The translations under genes were made by a program, and so were the position numbers. This document shows positions 33,600 to 42,345 of a stretch of 64,000 nucleotides of DNA, piece by piece. The notes beneath the pieces were generated by a model. It was not told the DNA's origin. It saw only the letters and a program-made list of their open reading frames with translations, and did no database searches. This stretch comes from Acidobacteriota bacterium. Its GTDB lineage: Bacteria; Acidobacteriota; Thermoanaerobaculia; Gp7-AA8. The stretch covers positions 1 to 64,000 of the forward strand of contig JAFAOU010000201.1 in the NCBI GenBank assembly GCA_019247495.1. Direction: 5' to 3'. Numbering within the stretch: position 1 is the first letter of the stretch; each line of letters begins with the position of its first letter.

Positions 33600-34328
33600 T
33601 CAAACCGGCAAATGCACGATGGCGCTCAACCACGCACCAAGCACTTCACCGATCACGACCGCGACAACATCGACGTACAGAATCCCCGTCGCTGCCATCG
33701 TCGATCGGATCTTCACCGTCCCCCACACCATCGGATAGAGCAGCAGGGGTCCGGCTAATCCCCATCCCGCGCGCATCCAGAAGAAGATGCCCTGCCGCAC
33801 CGCCACTTCGTACCACGCGCCGCCGGCGACGATCGCGATCGTGACGACGACGATTTTCGCGATCGTCGCGCCGAGCGTGGCGAAGGTCAGCCGCTTGAGC
33901 GGATCGATGGCCATGCCGCGCACGACGAGGTACCAGTGTCCGAGCAGCATCGCCAGCGTGACGCTGCCGAGGATGGCCACGCTCGATAACGCACCGGCGA
34001 TCGACCAGAGCATCGACGCATGCGTCGCCTCACGCCACGCGATCACCGGCGCAGCGAGGTAGACGATGCCGAGGAGTGCGGCAGGGATGCGGAAGATGAG
34101 GCGTTTCGGATACCGCAGCGTGACATAGACGATGATCGTCAGTACGACCGCCGCGATCTCAAATGGCCGCAATCGCTGGATGTGCGCCAGTTGCGCGCCG
34201 AGCGCCAGCGCGCCGGTCGTGATCAGGATCAGCCGGTAAAACTTCACCCCCGCGTTGCGGCGTCCGACCAGCGGAAGAAAAAGATACAGGCCGGCAGCGA
34301 GGTCGATCAGAAAAAGAGCAAGCAGCAT
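33600..34328 (-). CDS. Integral membrane protein of unknown function
   Basis: A 242-residue protein with about seven to eight hydrophobic segments; the first begins at residue 2 (LLALFLIDLAAGLYLFLPLVG). No domain is recognised with confidence. TACACT lies 10 nt before ATG 34328 on this strand, so it may be transcribed without a leader. It is convergent with the efp unit. Confidence 0.6.
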   Translation of the reverse strand: MLLALFLIDLAAGLYLFLPLVGRRNAGVKFYRLILITTGALALGAQLAHIQRLRPFEIAAVVLTIIVYVTLRYPKRLIFRIPAALLGIVYLAAPVIAWREATHASMLWSIAGALSSVAILGSVTLAMLLGHWYLVVRGMAIDPLKRLTFATLGATIAKIVVVTIAIVAGGAWYEVAVRQGIFFWMRAGWGLAGPLLLYPMVWGTVKIRSTMAATGILYVDVVAVVIGEVLGAWLSAIVHLPV

Positions 34329-34338
34329 TGGGTGGTGG

Positions 34339-34344
34339 AGTGTA
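34339..34344 (-). promoter_or_regulatory. Candidate -10 (TACACT) for the membrane protein gene
   Basis: On the minus strand TACACT is followed by 10 nt and ATG 34328. No Shine-Dalgarno is present. Confidence 0.35.
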
Positions 34345-34353
34345 GCGCGCGCA

Positions 34354-35199
34354 TCACCGCACGACCGCGCTTGCGCGCACGAAACGGAATCCCTCCGCCC
34401 GCAACTTCGGCGCGTCCTCCGTCAGCACCTGGATCGTCGACGGATACATGTGTCCGATGCCGACGGACACTCCGCGCGTTGATGCCGTGTTCGCCAGTTC
34501 GGCGAGCTGGCGGCGGATGGAATCCACCTCCTGCACGTCATCGAGAAACACATTGCGGGACGCCGTCTTCACGCGCATCGTCCGGGCGAGCGGACCGGCG
34601 AGCGAGTTGCCGGTGGTCTTCGAGTCGATGAAGTACATCCCTTTCGGGAGGGCACCGAGGACGTCGGTCATCACGCGGCGGTCGGCGGTGGCGCGCGAGC
34701 CCATGTGATTGTTCACGCCGCGCGCGAAACGGATCGATTCGATATTCGCGCGCGTGGCCGTAGCGATTTCCGCGTCGGACATCGTCGTCAACACCGCGCC
34801 GTCGCCGGGCGAGATGCGCGGGAAACCTTCCGGCTCCATCGGCAGGTGGCACAGCAGCTCGAATCCTCGGGCGTGAAGTGTCGACGCGAACTCGATCGAG
34901 CGCCTACCGTTCGGGAGCACCGCGAAATTCACATTCGGATCGATGGCCATGGCCGACGACAACGGCTGATGATCGAAGCCGACATCGTCGAGGATCAGCA
35001 CGATATCGCCGCGATGCTGCGTCCCCAGCACCGAGGCTTCGCTATGCGCCGGGCGGTGGAGCAGTGACAGCGCGTTGTGGAGAAAACTCCAGAGGAAGAA
35101 GAGGACGATGCCGCCGACCGGGATGAGCATCAGGAGGGCGACCGTCTTGAACGAGCCCGTTCGCCGCGTCAAACCGCGCTTCCCCTCCCGCCCCGGCAT
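34354..35199 (-). CDS. Divergent polysaccharide deacetylase (YibQ-like)
   Basis: A 281-residue protein anchored by one N-terminal membrane segment (VALLMLIPVGGIVLFFLWSFL at about residues 19-39). The catalytic-type domain has IVLILDDVGFDHQPL, FAVLPNGR, ELLCHLPMEPEGFP, NNHMGSRATADRRVM and YFIDSKTTGNS, which are blocks of the divergent polysaccharide deacetylase family. Members act on cell-wall or envelope polysaccharides; activity of this subfamily is unproven. TACTCT lies 8 nt upstream of the ATG. Confidence 0.85.
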   Translation of the reverse strand: MPGREGKRGLTRRTGSFKTVALLMLIPVGGIVLFFLWSFLHNALSLLHRPAHSEASVLGTQHRGDIVLILDDVGFDHQPLSSAMAIDPNVNFAVLPNGRRSIEFASTLHARGFELLCHLPMEPEGFPRISPGDGAVLTTMSDAEIATATRANIESIRFARGVNNHMGSRATADRRVMTDVLGALPKGMYFIDSKTTGNSLAGPLARTMRVKTASRNVFLDDVQEVDSIRRQLAELANTASTRGVSVGIGHMYPSTIQVLTEDAPKLRAEGFRFVRASAVVR

Positions 35200-35302
35200 A
35201 CAGTTGCAGAGTATCGCACACGTGTGTTAACGTCCTGCCTCCCACCGAGACCGCCTTCCTGCGCGGTTGCTTCTCCGTCTTTCCAGCACCACGCAAAACG
35301 CT

Positions 35303-35725
35303 ATGAAACGTTTCATTCTTTGCGTGTCTCTCATCGTTTTCTCTCATTCCATGATGGCCGCCGTTCCGATGGCGCGCTTTTCCAAAGTGATCGACAGCCG
35401 CACGATCGTCGTCGAGCGCATCGGCGGTACGGAGGTCGTGCACCTCGCGAACGTCGCCATCCCGGCCGAGGATGAACAGGCCGCGCGCGACTACCTCGCA
35501 GAGAAGCTGACCGGCTCGTTCGTCTACGTCGAGGACGGCAACGTCTATCGCTCGCCCGACGCGCTGTTCATCAACCGCGAGCTGGCGTACGGCGCGTACT
35601 CGGCGCCGTCGCTGAAGATGCGCGTCTTCGGCGAGATCAATCCGGCGACGCATCCGCAGAAAGCGCCGGGAGTGCGCGAACCGATGCAGGTGCCGAAGCC
35701 GGCGCATCACGCGCGGCGACGATAG
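35303..35725 (+). CDS. Degenerate staphylococcal-nuclease-like secreted protein
   Basis: A 140-residue exported protein (MKRFILCVSLIVFSHSMMAA). The SNase-like beta-barrel can be followed: FSKVIDSRTIVVERIGGTEV aligns with the VxDGDT block, and VHLANVAIPAEDEQAARDYL with the VRLxGIDAPE block. The catalytic Arg and Glu of active nucleases are not found at these places, so the protein is probably a non-nuclease member. The C-terminus is Pro-, His- and Arg-rich (PAHHARRR). Confidence 0.65.
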   Translation: MKRFILCVSLIVFSHSMMAAVPMARFSKVIDSRTIVVERIGGTEVVHLANVAIPAEDEQAARDYLAEKLTGSFVYVEDGNVYRSPDALFINRELAYGAYSAPSLKMRVFGEINPATHPQKAPGVREPMQVPKPAHHARRR

Positions 35726-35778
35726 GTTTCCATCCTGCGCAACGTGGTGTCCAACGCCATCGATACGGAGGAAACATC

Positions 35779-37530
35779 ATGAGAAATCGTCAGATCCGAT
35801 CCGCTCTCGATGGCGTTGTGCTCATCCTGTCCGCGGTTCTTTTTACGTTGCTTGCGCTGGTCTCGTGCAAGAGCGAGTTGAAGTCAGGTGCGTCGCCGGT
35901 CATGCCGCCGCCCGGCGGACGCACTGCTGTTGCGCAACAGCCGAAAGGCGTCCCCAATGAATTCGTCGTGCCGGCACCGCCGCCGCCTCTGCCAGCGAGC
36001 GTCCCGGGAGGTGTCGTAGGCGGCGTGGCCGGCGGAGTCATTGGCACCGCGCCTCTGGAGAAAGTGGCTACTGACCGCCTAAGCGCCGACGCAGCGCAGT
36101 TCAACACCGAGGAGTACGGCCGGATCGTCGAGAACGAATTCCTATCCGTCGCCGACAATCCGCTTTCCACCTTCTCCGTCGACGTCGATCGCGCCGCGTA
36201 CAGCAACGTGCGCCGCTTCCTGCGCGATGGACAACGCCCGCCGCGCGACGCCGTGCGGATCGAGGAGATGGTCAACTACTTTACCTACGACTATCCCGAT
36301 CCGTCCGGCGCGCAGCCGTTCTCGGTCACGACCGAAGTCGCGTCGTGTCCATGGAACGAACGTCATCGCGTTCTGCTCGTCGGATTGCAGGGGCGGCGGA
36401 TGAAAACCGCCGACCTGCCGGCGAACAATCTCACCTTCCTCATCGACGTCTCAGGCTCGATGATGGAGCCGGACAAACTGCCGCTGGTCAAGGAAGGACT
36501 CGAGCTGCTCGTGAACCAGCTGCGTCCGAAAGATCGCGTGGCCATCGTCGTCTACGCCGGCAACGCGGGACTCGTGCTGCCTTCCACTCCCGGTTCCGAC
36601 AAGGGAACGATCCTGGCCGCGATTCAGTCGCTCGAAGCGGGCGGCTCCACGGCCGGCGGCGCGGGCATCAAGCTCGCCTACGAAGTAGCGAAACAGAACT
36701 TCATCGACGGCGGCAACAATCGCGTCATCCTCGCCACGGACGGCGACTTCAACGTCGGTGCGTCGAGCGACGGGGAGCTGGAACAGCTCATCGAATCCAA
36801 GCGCGCCGACCGTATCTTCCTCACGGTCCTCGGATTCGGCACAGGCAACATCAAAGACTCGAAGATGGAGCTGCTGGCCGACAAAGGCAACGGCAACTAT
36901 GCGTACGTCGACACGTTGTCCGAGGCGCGCAAGGTGCTCGTTTCGGAAATGGGCGGGACACTTTTCACGATCGCGAAGGATGTGAAGCTGCAGATCGAAT
37001 TCAATCCGGCGAAGGTGGCGTCGTATCGCCTGATCGGTTACGAGAACCGCCTGCTGCGCAAGGAAGACTTCAACAACGACGCGAAGGATGCAGGCGACAT
37101 CGGCGCCGGCCATTCAGTAACCGCGCTCTACGAGCTGGTGATGCCGGGCGATGAAACCGGCACGGCGAGCGTCGATCCGCTGAAGTACCAGTCCACGAAA
37201 GTTACCGCCGCTTCGCCGGAGTTGCTGACGCTGAAGCTGCGCTACAAGGAACCGGAGGGCGATACGTCGAAGCTGCTGACGTACACGGTCAACGACAGCC
37301 ATGCGGACGTGGCCGCGGCGTCCGACAATCTCCGCTTCGCGTCAGCCGTGGCGGAGTTCGGCATGCTTCTGCGTGATTCGAAATTCAAAGGCGACGCGAC
37401 CTACGACGAGGTCCGCTCCCTCGCGCACAAATCCCTCGGCCGCGACTTCGAAGGCTACCGCCACGATTTCCTGACGATGATCAGCGACGCGCAGAATCTA
37501 TCGCACGAGACGGTGGCGGCGAACCGATAA
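35779..37530 (+). CDS. VWA-domain lipoprotein (YfbK-like, DUF3520)
   Basis: A 583-residue protein with a lipobox-like leader (LLALVSC). A Pro- and Gly-rich linker precedes an N-terminal block (NPLSTFSVDVDRAAYSNVRR), then a VWA domain whose MIDAS motif is DVSGSMM (about residues 225-231) with a Thr and Asp (TDGDFNVG) later. The C-terminus matches the DUF3520 found in YfbK. It probably binds metal and protein partners at the cell envelope. GGAGG precedes ATG 35779 with good spacing. Confidence 0.87.
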   Translation: MRNRQIRSALDGVVLILSAVLFTLLALVSCKSELKSGASPVMPPPGGRTAVAQQPKGVPNEFVVPAPPPPLPASVPGGVVGGVAGGVIGTAPLEKVATDRLSADAAQFNTEEYGRIVENEFLSVADNPLSTFSVDVDRAAYSNVRRFLRDGQRPPRDAVRIEEMVNYFTYDYPDPSGAQPFSVTTEVASCPWNERHRVLLVGLQGRRMKTADLPANNLTFLIDVSGSMMEPDKLPLVKEGLELLVNQLRPKDRVAIVVYAGNAGLVLPSTPGSDKGTILAAIQSLEAGGSTAGGAGIKLAYEVAKQNFIDGGNNRVILATDGDFNVGASSDGELEQLIESKRADRIFLTVLGFGTGNIKDSKMELLADKGNGNYAYVDTLSEARKVLVSEMGGTLFTIAKDVKLQIEFNPAKVASYRLIGYENRLLRKEDFNNDAKDAGDIGAGHSVTALYELVMPGDETGTASVDPLKYQSTKVTAASPELLTLKLRYKEPEGDTSKLLTYTVNDSHADVAAASDNLRFASAVAEFGMLLRDSKFKGDATYDEVRSLAHKSLGRDFEGYRHDFLTMISDAQNLSHETVAANR

Positions 37531-37539
37531 TTCGTCGGC

Positions 37540-37860
37540 ATCGAGAGCCGCCGGAGGCACGTCGTCACAAACGGCGACGTGCCACGGGCGCCGAAGGGCC
37601 GCGCATGGCACAAGCGGCTCAAACATTTCGCTATTGGTTTTGTGTGCGCGAAGGCGCGCGCCACAAACCTGGCCCCGCGCTCTGCGCGGGGCTAGGTTTG
37701 CAGGCACAATGCACGGCCGCGGAGGCGGCCGCTACAAAATCGCCGGCTGCTTGAGCGCTTTGTGGTGGCCGCCTCCGCGGCCACGAAACCCGGCCACGTC
37801 TTTTTCCCCGCGCAGAGCGCGGGGCTAGGATTGTGGCGCGCGCCTTCGCGCGCGACCGGG
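37540..37860. repeat. Composite palindrome of three GC-rich modules in a gene-free stretch
   Basis: The gap 37531-37901 holds no gene. It contains a hairpin GGCACGTCG...CGACGTGCC near 37556-37583, then three modules in order and again reversed: A (GCGCGAAGGCGCGCGCCACA), B (CCCCGCGCTCTGCGCGGGG then CTAGGTT) and C (GGCCGCGGAGGCGGCCGCTA), a loop, then C', B', A'. The A' end is followed by a fragment of the GTCATCCTGA family (TTCAGGATGACA). Confidence 0.85.
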
Positions 37861-37901
37861 TGTCGGAAAGTCTCCTTCAGGATGACAACGATCGGCCGCC
37901 A

Positions 37902-39212
37902 TCACTTCCGCCACAACTCATTCGGCTGCCCTTTTTCCCACGGCTTGTACGCGAGCACGAAATCGATGCGGCGGCCGAGCGAGGGATGCGAGTAGCGCCA
38001 CCATTCGATGAACCGCGGCGGCCTCGGATCCGCCTTCGAATCCTCGGCGAACTTTACGAAGGAGCTGGCCATCGCTTCATTCAGGTGCGTGAGTTCGAGT
38101 CCGAAAACATCGGCCTGATGCTCGACGTGCCGCGAGTAGCCTGAGTAAACGGGCGAGAGCAGAAACGCCAGGATGCTGCTGACCGCGAGCAGCCACGGAA
38201 TCGCAGCGGGATCGGCGCGATCGTTAATCTTCCAACCGGCGCCCCAATGCGCGAGGCCCCATTCGAAGAACCGCTGCGCGATGAAGAAGCCGAGGAAGGT
38301 GATTGCGATCGTGAAGGCGATGCCCTTCCAGAGATGCTTGAGGACGTAATGCCCCATCTCGTGGCCCATCACCGCGAGGATTTCGTCGCGATCGAGCTTC
38401 GCCAGGAGCGTGTCCCACATGACGATGCGCGCCGACGGACCGATACCGGTCACATACGCGTTCATCTCTTTGGTCTGTTTTGATTTGTCGACTTCGTAGA
38501 CGCGTTTGTTCTCGATGCCGGCGCGCGAAGCCTCGTCGACCAGTGCCTGCCGCAGCGATGCGTCGCGCAACGGCTGGAAATTGTTGAAGAGCGGATCGAT
38601 GATCAGCGGCTGCGCGAGGACGCCGAGGATGATCAGCGGAATCGATCCGATCCAGAGCGCGAGCCACCAGCGGCGAATGCGGCGGATCAGGATCAGCGCC
38701 ACCGCCGCGACCGGCGCGAAGATGACGAGGTTCACAGCGAGCGCTTTGCCGAAGTCGCCCATCCACGCCGCGAAACTCTGGTTGGTCAGATCGAATTGAT
38801 GCGGAACGATGAAGCCGCCGTAGAGGTCGAGCGGGAACGTGAGGATCGCGGTGACCAGCGAAAGCAGGACGAAGTACAACATCGCCGCGACGAACGGCCA
38901 CCGCACGTGACGCGAGGCGAACGCGCGCATGCGCGCCGACCAGCCGGTTTTGAGAATGAGCAGCAGGATCGCGACCCCGTAGACGACGTCGACGAAGTAG
39001 AGAACGTCGTAGATCCGGCTGTGGCGGATCATCTCGGGCGTGACGTTGACTTCGAAATGGCGCTTCGCGGGAGTCGGGGGTCGGGTGTCGGGCGGCGAAG
39101 CTACAGCTGTAACGCGTTGAGGCTCCCGACCCCCGACACCCGACGCCCGTACCAATTGGGCGCAAATCATCAAGGCCACGACCATCGATCCGAACAACAT
39201 CCACTTGCGCAT
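37902..39212 (-). CDS. M48-family membrane metallopeptidase
   Basis: A 436-residue integral-membrane protease (CAAX-prenyl-protease/HtpX-like). The zinc motif is His284-Glu-Met-Gly-His288 (GHEMGHYV) with the later ligand in the YSRHVEHQADVFG stretch (EHQAD). Hydrophobic segments flank it. Cleavage after prenylation is unlikely in bacteria; housekeeping membrane proteolysis is more probable. ATG 39212 gives a membrane leader (WMLFGSMVVALMICAQL). Residues about 23-49 are encoded by a GGGTGTCGGG-type repeat inserted in frame just after this leader. Confidence 0.88.
   Translation of the reverse strand: MRKWMLFGSMVVALMICAQLVRASGVGGREPQRVTAVASPPDTRPPTPAKRHFEVNVTPEMIRHSRIYDVLYFVDVVYGVAILLLILKTGWSARMRAFASRHVRWPFVAAMLYFVLLSLVTAILTFPLDLYGGFIVPHQFDLTNQSFAAWMGDFGKALAVNLVIFAPVAAVALILIRRIRRWWLALWIGSIPLIILGVLAQPLIIDPLFNNFQPLRDASLRQALVDEASRAGIENKRVYEVDKSKQTKEMNAYVTGIGPSARIVMWDTLLAKLDRDEILAVMGHEMGHYVLKHLWKGIAFTIAITFLGFFIAQRFFEWGLAHWGAGWKINDRADPAAIPWLLAVSSILAFLLSPVYSGYSRHVEHQADVFGLELTHLNEAMASSFVKFAEDSKADPRPPRFIEWWRYSHPSLGRRIDFVLAYKPWEKGQPNELWRK
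39069..39147. repeat. Inverted repeat of GGGTGTCGGG words, copy 2, inside the M48 gene
   Basis: GGGAGTCGGGGGTCGGGTGT then CGGGCG; right arm CTCCCGACCCCCGACACCCG then ACGCCCG. The loop holds AGCTACAGCTGTAACG. It encodes a Pro/Thr/Arg-rich linker (PPDTRPPTP) near the N-terminus of the protease. Confidence 0.85.
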
Positions 39213-39236
39213 GAGGCGGATATCATCGCACGCACC

Positions 39237-39719
39237 ATGGCCTTCAAAATCCGTGACGCGAACGAAGCCGATGTCCCGCAGATCCAGCAGTTCATCCGCG
39301 CGCTGGCCGACTACGAGAAGCTGGTGCATCTGGTGGTGGCGACGGAGGAACAGTTACACGCGACGCTGTTCGGCAGTCCGCGATTCGCCGAGGTGATCAT
39401 CGGCGAAGAGGACGGCACGCCGGTCGGCTTCGCGCTCTTCTTTCACAACTATTCGACGTTCCTCGCGCAGCCGGGCATCTATCTGGAGGATCTGTTCGTC
39501 AAGCCGGAGTATCGAGGGCGCGGCTACGGCAAGGCGTTGCTGGCGCGTCTCGCGCAGATCGCGCGCGATCGCAAGTGCGGGCGAGTGGATTGGGCTGTCC
39601 TCGATTGGAACGAGCCGTCGATCGCGTTCTACGAATCGCTCGGCGCGCGCAAGATGGACGAGTGGCACACATTCCGGTTGACTGGGCCTGCGCTCAATCG
39701 ATTGGCTAAAAGCCTTTGA
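39237..39719 (+). CDS. GNAT N-acetyltransferase (diamine acetyltransferase-like)
   Basis: A 160-residue GNAT protein. Motif A is LEDLFVKPEYRGRGYGKALL near residues 82-101 and motif B/end is NEPSIAFYESLGARKMDEW. The order and AFKIRDANEADVPQIQQFIR start resemble the spermidine/thialysine acetyltransferase (SAT2-like) group; the substrate is a small amine at best guess. ATG 39237 lies 24 bp from the divergent M48 start, with TATCAT 10 nt upstream. Confidence 0.83.
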   Translation: MAFKIRDANEADVPQIQQFIRALADYEKLVHLVVATEEQLHATLFGSPRFAEVIIGEEDGTPVGFALFFHNYSTFLAQPGIYLEDLFVKPEYRGRGYGKALLARLAQIARDRKCGRVDWAVLDWNEPSIAFYESLGARKMDEWHTFRLTGPALNRLAKSL

Positions 39720-39780
39720 ACCACAGAGACACAGAGGACACAGAGAAATCCCTCTGTGATCTCTGTGTCTCTGTGGTGAA
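39719..39780. repeat. Inverted repeat, CCACAGAG family, copy 5 (convergent genes)
   Basis: AACCACAGAGACACAGAGGA pairs with CTCTGTGTCTCTGTGGTGAA. It begins at the acetyltransferase stop and ends 7 bp before the stop of the ABC permease gene on the other strand. Confidence 0.87.
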
Positions 39781-39786
39781 ACGCCG

Positions 39787-41013
39787 TTAGGACCGCAACG
39801 CTTCGACGGGCTGCAACCGAGAAGCGGTGATCGACGGATACAACCCCGCCAGCAATCCCATCGAAATCGCGAAGCCGCTGGCAACCGACAAACCGAAAAG
39901 CGAGACCGGCAGGCCGGCGGGGAAGAAGCCGGAGATCACTTTCACCACCGCGATGCCGGCCGCGCAGCCGATCGCGGCGCCGACGACGGAGAGCGTCACT
40001 GCTTCGATCAGGAACTGCATGAAGATCTCGCCGTCGCCCGCTCCGATCGATTTGCGCAGTCCGATTTCGAACAGGCGCTCCGAGATCGAAATCTTCAGCA
40101 CCGAGAAGATGCCGACGCCGCCAATGAGCAGCGAGATGCCGGCGATCGAGAAGAAAACGATGCGCCAGTTGCGCAGAATTCGAACGATGTTGCCGCGCTC
40201 TTTGAGGATTTCCTTGCCGACGTTCTCCACGCGCACGTCGTGAATGTTGTTGTGCGCGTGCGCCACGATGCCTGCCGCCTCATCCTCGGCATCGATGCTC
40301 TTCTCCGGATCGTCGGCCTTGGCCAGCATGTAGGAGATCGCGTTCGCGCGGCCGAACATGTCCTGGTAGACGCTGAACGGGATGTAGACGCCGCCGGTTT
40401 CCTTGCGCATGTCGTCGTCATTGACGAACTGCATGTTGAACTTCGTACCGACGCCGATGACGGTGAGGCGGCGTCCGCCGACACTGACCTGCTGGCCGAT
40501 GGCGTCGTCGCCGCCGAAGAGTTGTTCCTTCATCTTGAAGCCGAGCACGCAGACAGGCTTCTTTGACTCGACGTCGCTCTCACCGAAGAAGCGTCCGGAA
40601 CTCGTCTTGCGGTTCTTGATCTGCACGAACGCGGGCGTGATGCCGTAGACGTCGATGCGGCGCGTGACGCGGCCGGCGGTAACCACGGCGCGCGTTTCTC
40701 CGACCGGACCGATCGAAGTAATCAGGCTGCTGCCTTCGAAGTATTTCTGATCCTCGAGGCGCAGGCCGTGCGAGAGATGCGCCTTGGCGCGCTCCATCGC
40801 GTCGGTCGGTTTGCGCTGCGAGAGGACGAGCACACCGTCCATTCCGAGGTCTTCCATGCCGCTCCACACGGCCCGTCCGACGCCGTCGAGCACCGACATC
40901 ACCACCACGATCGCCAGCGTGCCGAGGATGACGCCGATGAGCGTGAAGAACGAGCGGAGCGGATGCCCCTTCACTTCTTCGAGACTGGTGCGGACGGATT
41001 CGAGGAGTTGCAT
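39787..41013 (-). CDS. MacB-like ABC export permease B
   Basis: A 408-residue protein: an N-terminal membrane helix (FFTLIGVILGTLAIVVVMSVL), a large periplasmic MacB core domain, and an FtsX-type C-terminal part with three hydrophobic segments (IVFFSIAGISLLIGGVGIFSV first). Such proteins power efflux or lipoprotein release without moving substrate through the membrane. It lies 3 bp after its paralogue, and both share the C-terminal SLR-RLxPIEALR pattern, so they likely form a heterodimer. Confidence 0.87.
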   Translation of the reverse strand: MQLLESVRTSLEEVKGHPLRSFFTLIGVILGTLAIVVVMSVLDGVGRAVWSGMEDLGMDGVLVLSQRKPTDAMERAKAHLSHGLRLEDQKYFEGSSLITSIGPVGETRAVVTAGRVTRRIDVYGITPAFVQIKNRKTSSGRFFGESDVESKKPVCVLGFKMKEQLFGGDDAIGQQVSVGGRRLTVIGVGTKFNMQFVNDDDMRKETGGVYIPFSVYQDMFGRANAISYMLAKADDPEKSIDAEDEAAGIVAHAHNNIHDVRVENVGKEILKERGNIVRILRNWRIVFFSIAGISLLIGGVGIFSVLKISISERLFEIGLRKSIGAGDGEIFMQFLIEAVTLSVVGAAIGCAAGIAVVKVISGFFPAGLPVSLFGLSVASGFAISMGLLAGLYPSITASRLQPVEALRS

Positions 41014-41016
41014 TGG

Positions 41017-42246
41017 TTACTCCGCCCTCAACGCTTCGATCGGATTCAGCCGCGACGCGCGGATGGCCGGGTACATTCCGAACACGAGTCCTGTGCCGGC
41101 GGCGAAGACGATAGCCCAGACCGCGGTGCCGACCGTGATCGCGGCCGGGTCGCGCGTCAGAGCCGCGATGCCGTCGCAGAAGAACTTGCCGACCACGATG
41201 CCGAGGAAACCGCCGACGACGGAGACGAGGATTGTCTCGGAGAGGAACTGGAAAAAGATCTGCGCCGGCGACGCGCCGACGGCCTTGCGCGTCCCCACCT
41301 CGCGTACGCGTTCGTTAAACGATGCGAGCTGAATGTTCATGACCACGATGCCGCCGACGAGGAGCGAAATGATCCCGCAGATCATGAAGGTCATGTCGTA
41401 CATCTGATTGTTTTGTTCGTTGCGGCGGAGGTTGGCGACGCGCGAGAAGACGTCGAAGTCCTTCGTGCCGTGCTCGCGGAAGAGAATCGCCTTGATCTCG
41501 TCGACCGCTTCCTCGTTGCGCTTCACGTCCTTCATGCGCACGTGCATGAAGCTCACCTTGCCGCGCTCGAGCGACTCGCCTTTGCGCGTCACGAACGTGG
41601 TCAGCGGAATGTAGATCTGACGGTTCAGCCAGCGCATCACGTTGCGCTTGTGATCAAAGCTGAAGTACTTCTCCTCCATCACGCCGACGACGAGATAGCC
41701 GGTGCCGTTGATGGATATGGTTTTGCCGATCGGATCGTCGCTGCCGAAAAACTCCTGCGCGCGCTCCGTGCCGAGGACGACCACGCGCGCGGCGGTGGCG
41801 AGGTCGTTGTCGGTGATGAAACGTCCTGAGCCGGCGCGGAAATCGTTCATCGGCGAGTAGGCCGGCGTGACGCCCATGATGCTGCGCGGTTTTTCCACGT
41901 CGCGATAACGAAGCGTCATGTTCTCGTTGGCCACCGGCGAGACCAGATCGATCTCTTTGCCTTCGCGCTTCAGAACCGTCGCGTCGTGATACGTGAGGCC
42001 TTTCGACGCCAGCGCTTTCGCATCCAGCGTGACTTTGCCGGTCGGTTTATCGAACACGGAGATCTTCTGAATGCCGCCGGAGACTTTGTAGTAGTTCATC
42101 GACGCCGACTTGCCGGCCACGGACAACGAGAACGTGGCCACGATCGAGCCCGCGCCGAGGATGATCCCGACGAGCTGCAGCATCGTGCGGCCGAAGTGGT
42201 CCTTGATGTCGCGGATGCCGTCGAGGATGGATTCGAGGAGGATCAT
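41017..42246 (-). CDS. MacB-like ABC export permease A
   Basis: A 409-residue paralogue of the next gene. N-terminal helix (TMLQLVGIILGAGSIVATFSL), periplasmic domain, then an FtsX unit near residues 285-395 (TFMICGIISLLVGGIVVMNI). Its end (YPAIRASRLNPIEALRAE) matches the C-terminal pattern of MacB permeases. The two-permease arrangement contrasts with single-gene MacB, where the ATPase is fused to the permease. Confidence 0.87.
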   Translation of the reverse strand: MILLESILDGIRDIKDHFGRTMLQLVGIILGAGSIVATFSLSVAGKSASMNYYKVSGGIQKISVFDKPTGKVTLDAKALASKGLTYHDATVLKREGKEIDLVSPVANENMTLRYRDVEKPRSIMGVTPAYSPMNDFRAGSGRFITDNDLATAARVVVLGTERAQEFFGSDDPIGKTISINGTGYLVVGVMEEKYFSFDHKRNVMRWLNRQIYIPLTTFVTRKGESLERGKVSFMHVRMKDVKRNEEAVDEIKAILFREHGTKDFDVFSRVANLRRNEQNNQMYDMTFMICGIISLLVGGIVVMNIQLASFNERVREVGTRKAVGASPAQIFFQFLSETILVSVVGGFLGIVVGKFFCDGIAALTRDPAAITVGTAVWAIVFAAGTGLVFGMYPAIRASRLNPIEALRAE

Positions 42247-42262
42247 GATTCGCTTCGCTCAC

Positions 42263-42345
42263 TGAAGGGTGAAGAGTGAAGGGTGAAGAGTGAAAGTAGA
42301 TGCGGCCTTTTTTCACTCTTCACCCTTCACCCTTCACTCTTCGCT
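42263..42345. repeat. Inverted repeat of GAAGGGTGAAGAGTGAA words
   Basis: CTGAAGGGTGAAGAGTGAAG then GGTGAAGAGTGAA; right arm TTTCACTCTTCACCCTTCAC then CCTTCACTCTTC. The right arm provides the last residues (EE) and the TGA stop of the ATPase gene. It lies inside an operon, between ATPase and permease. Confidence 0.87.
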
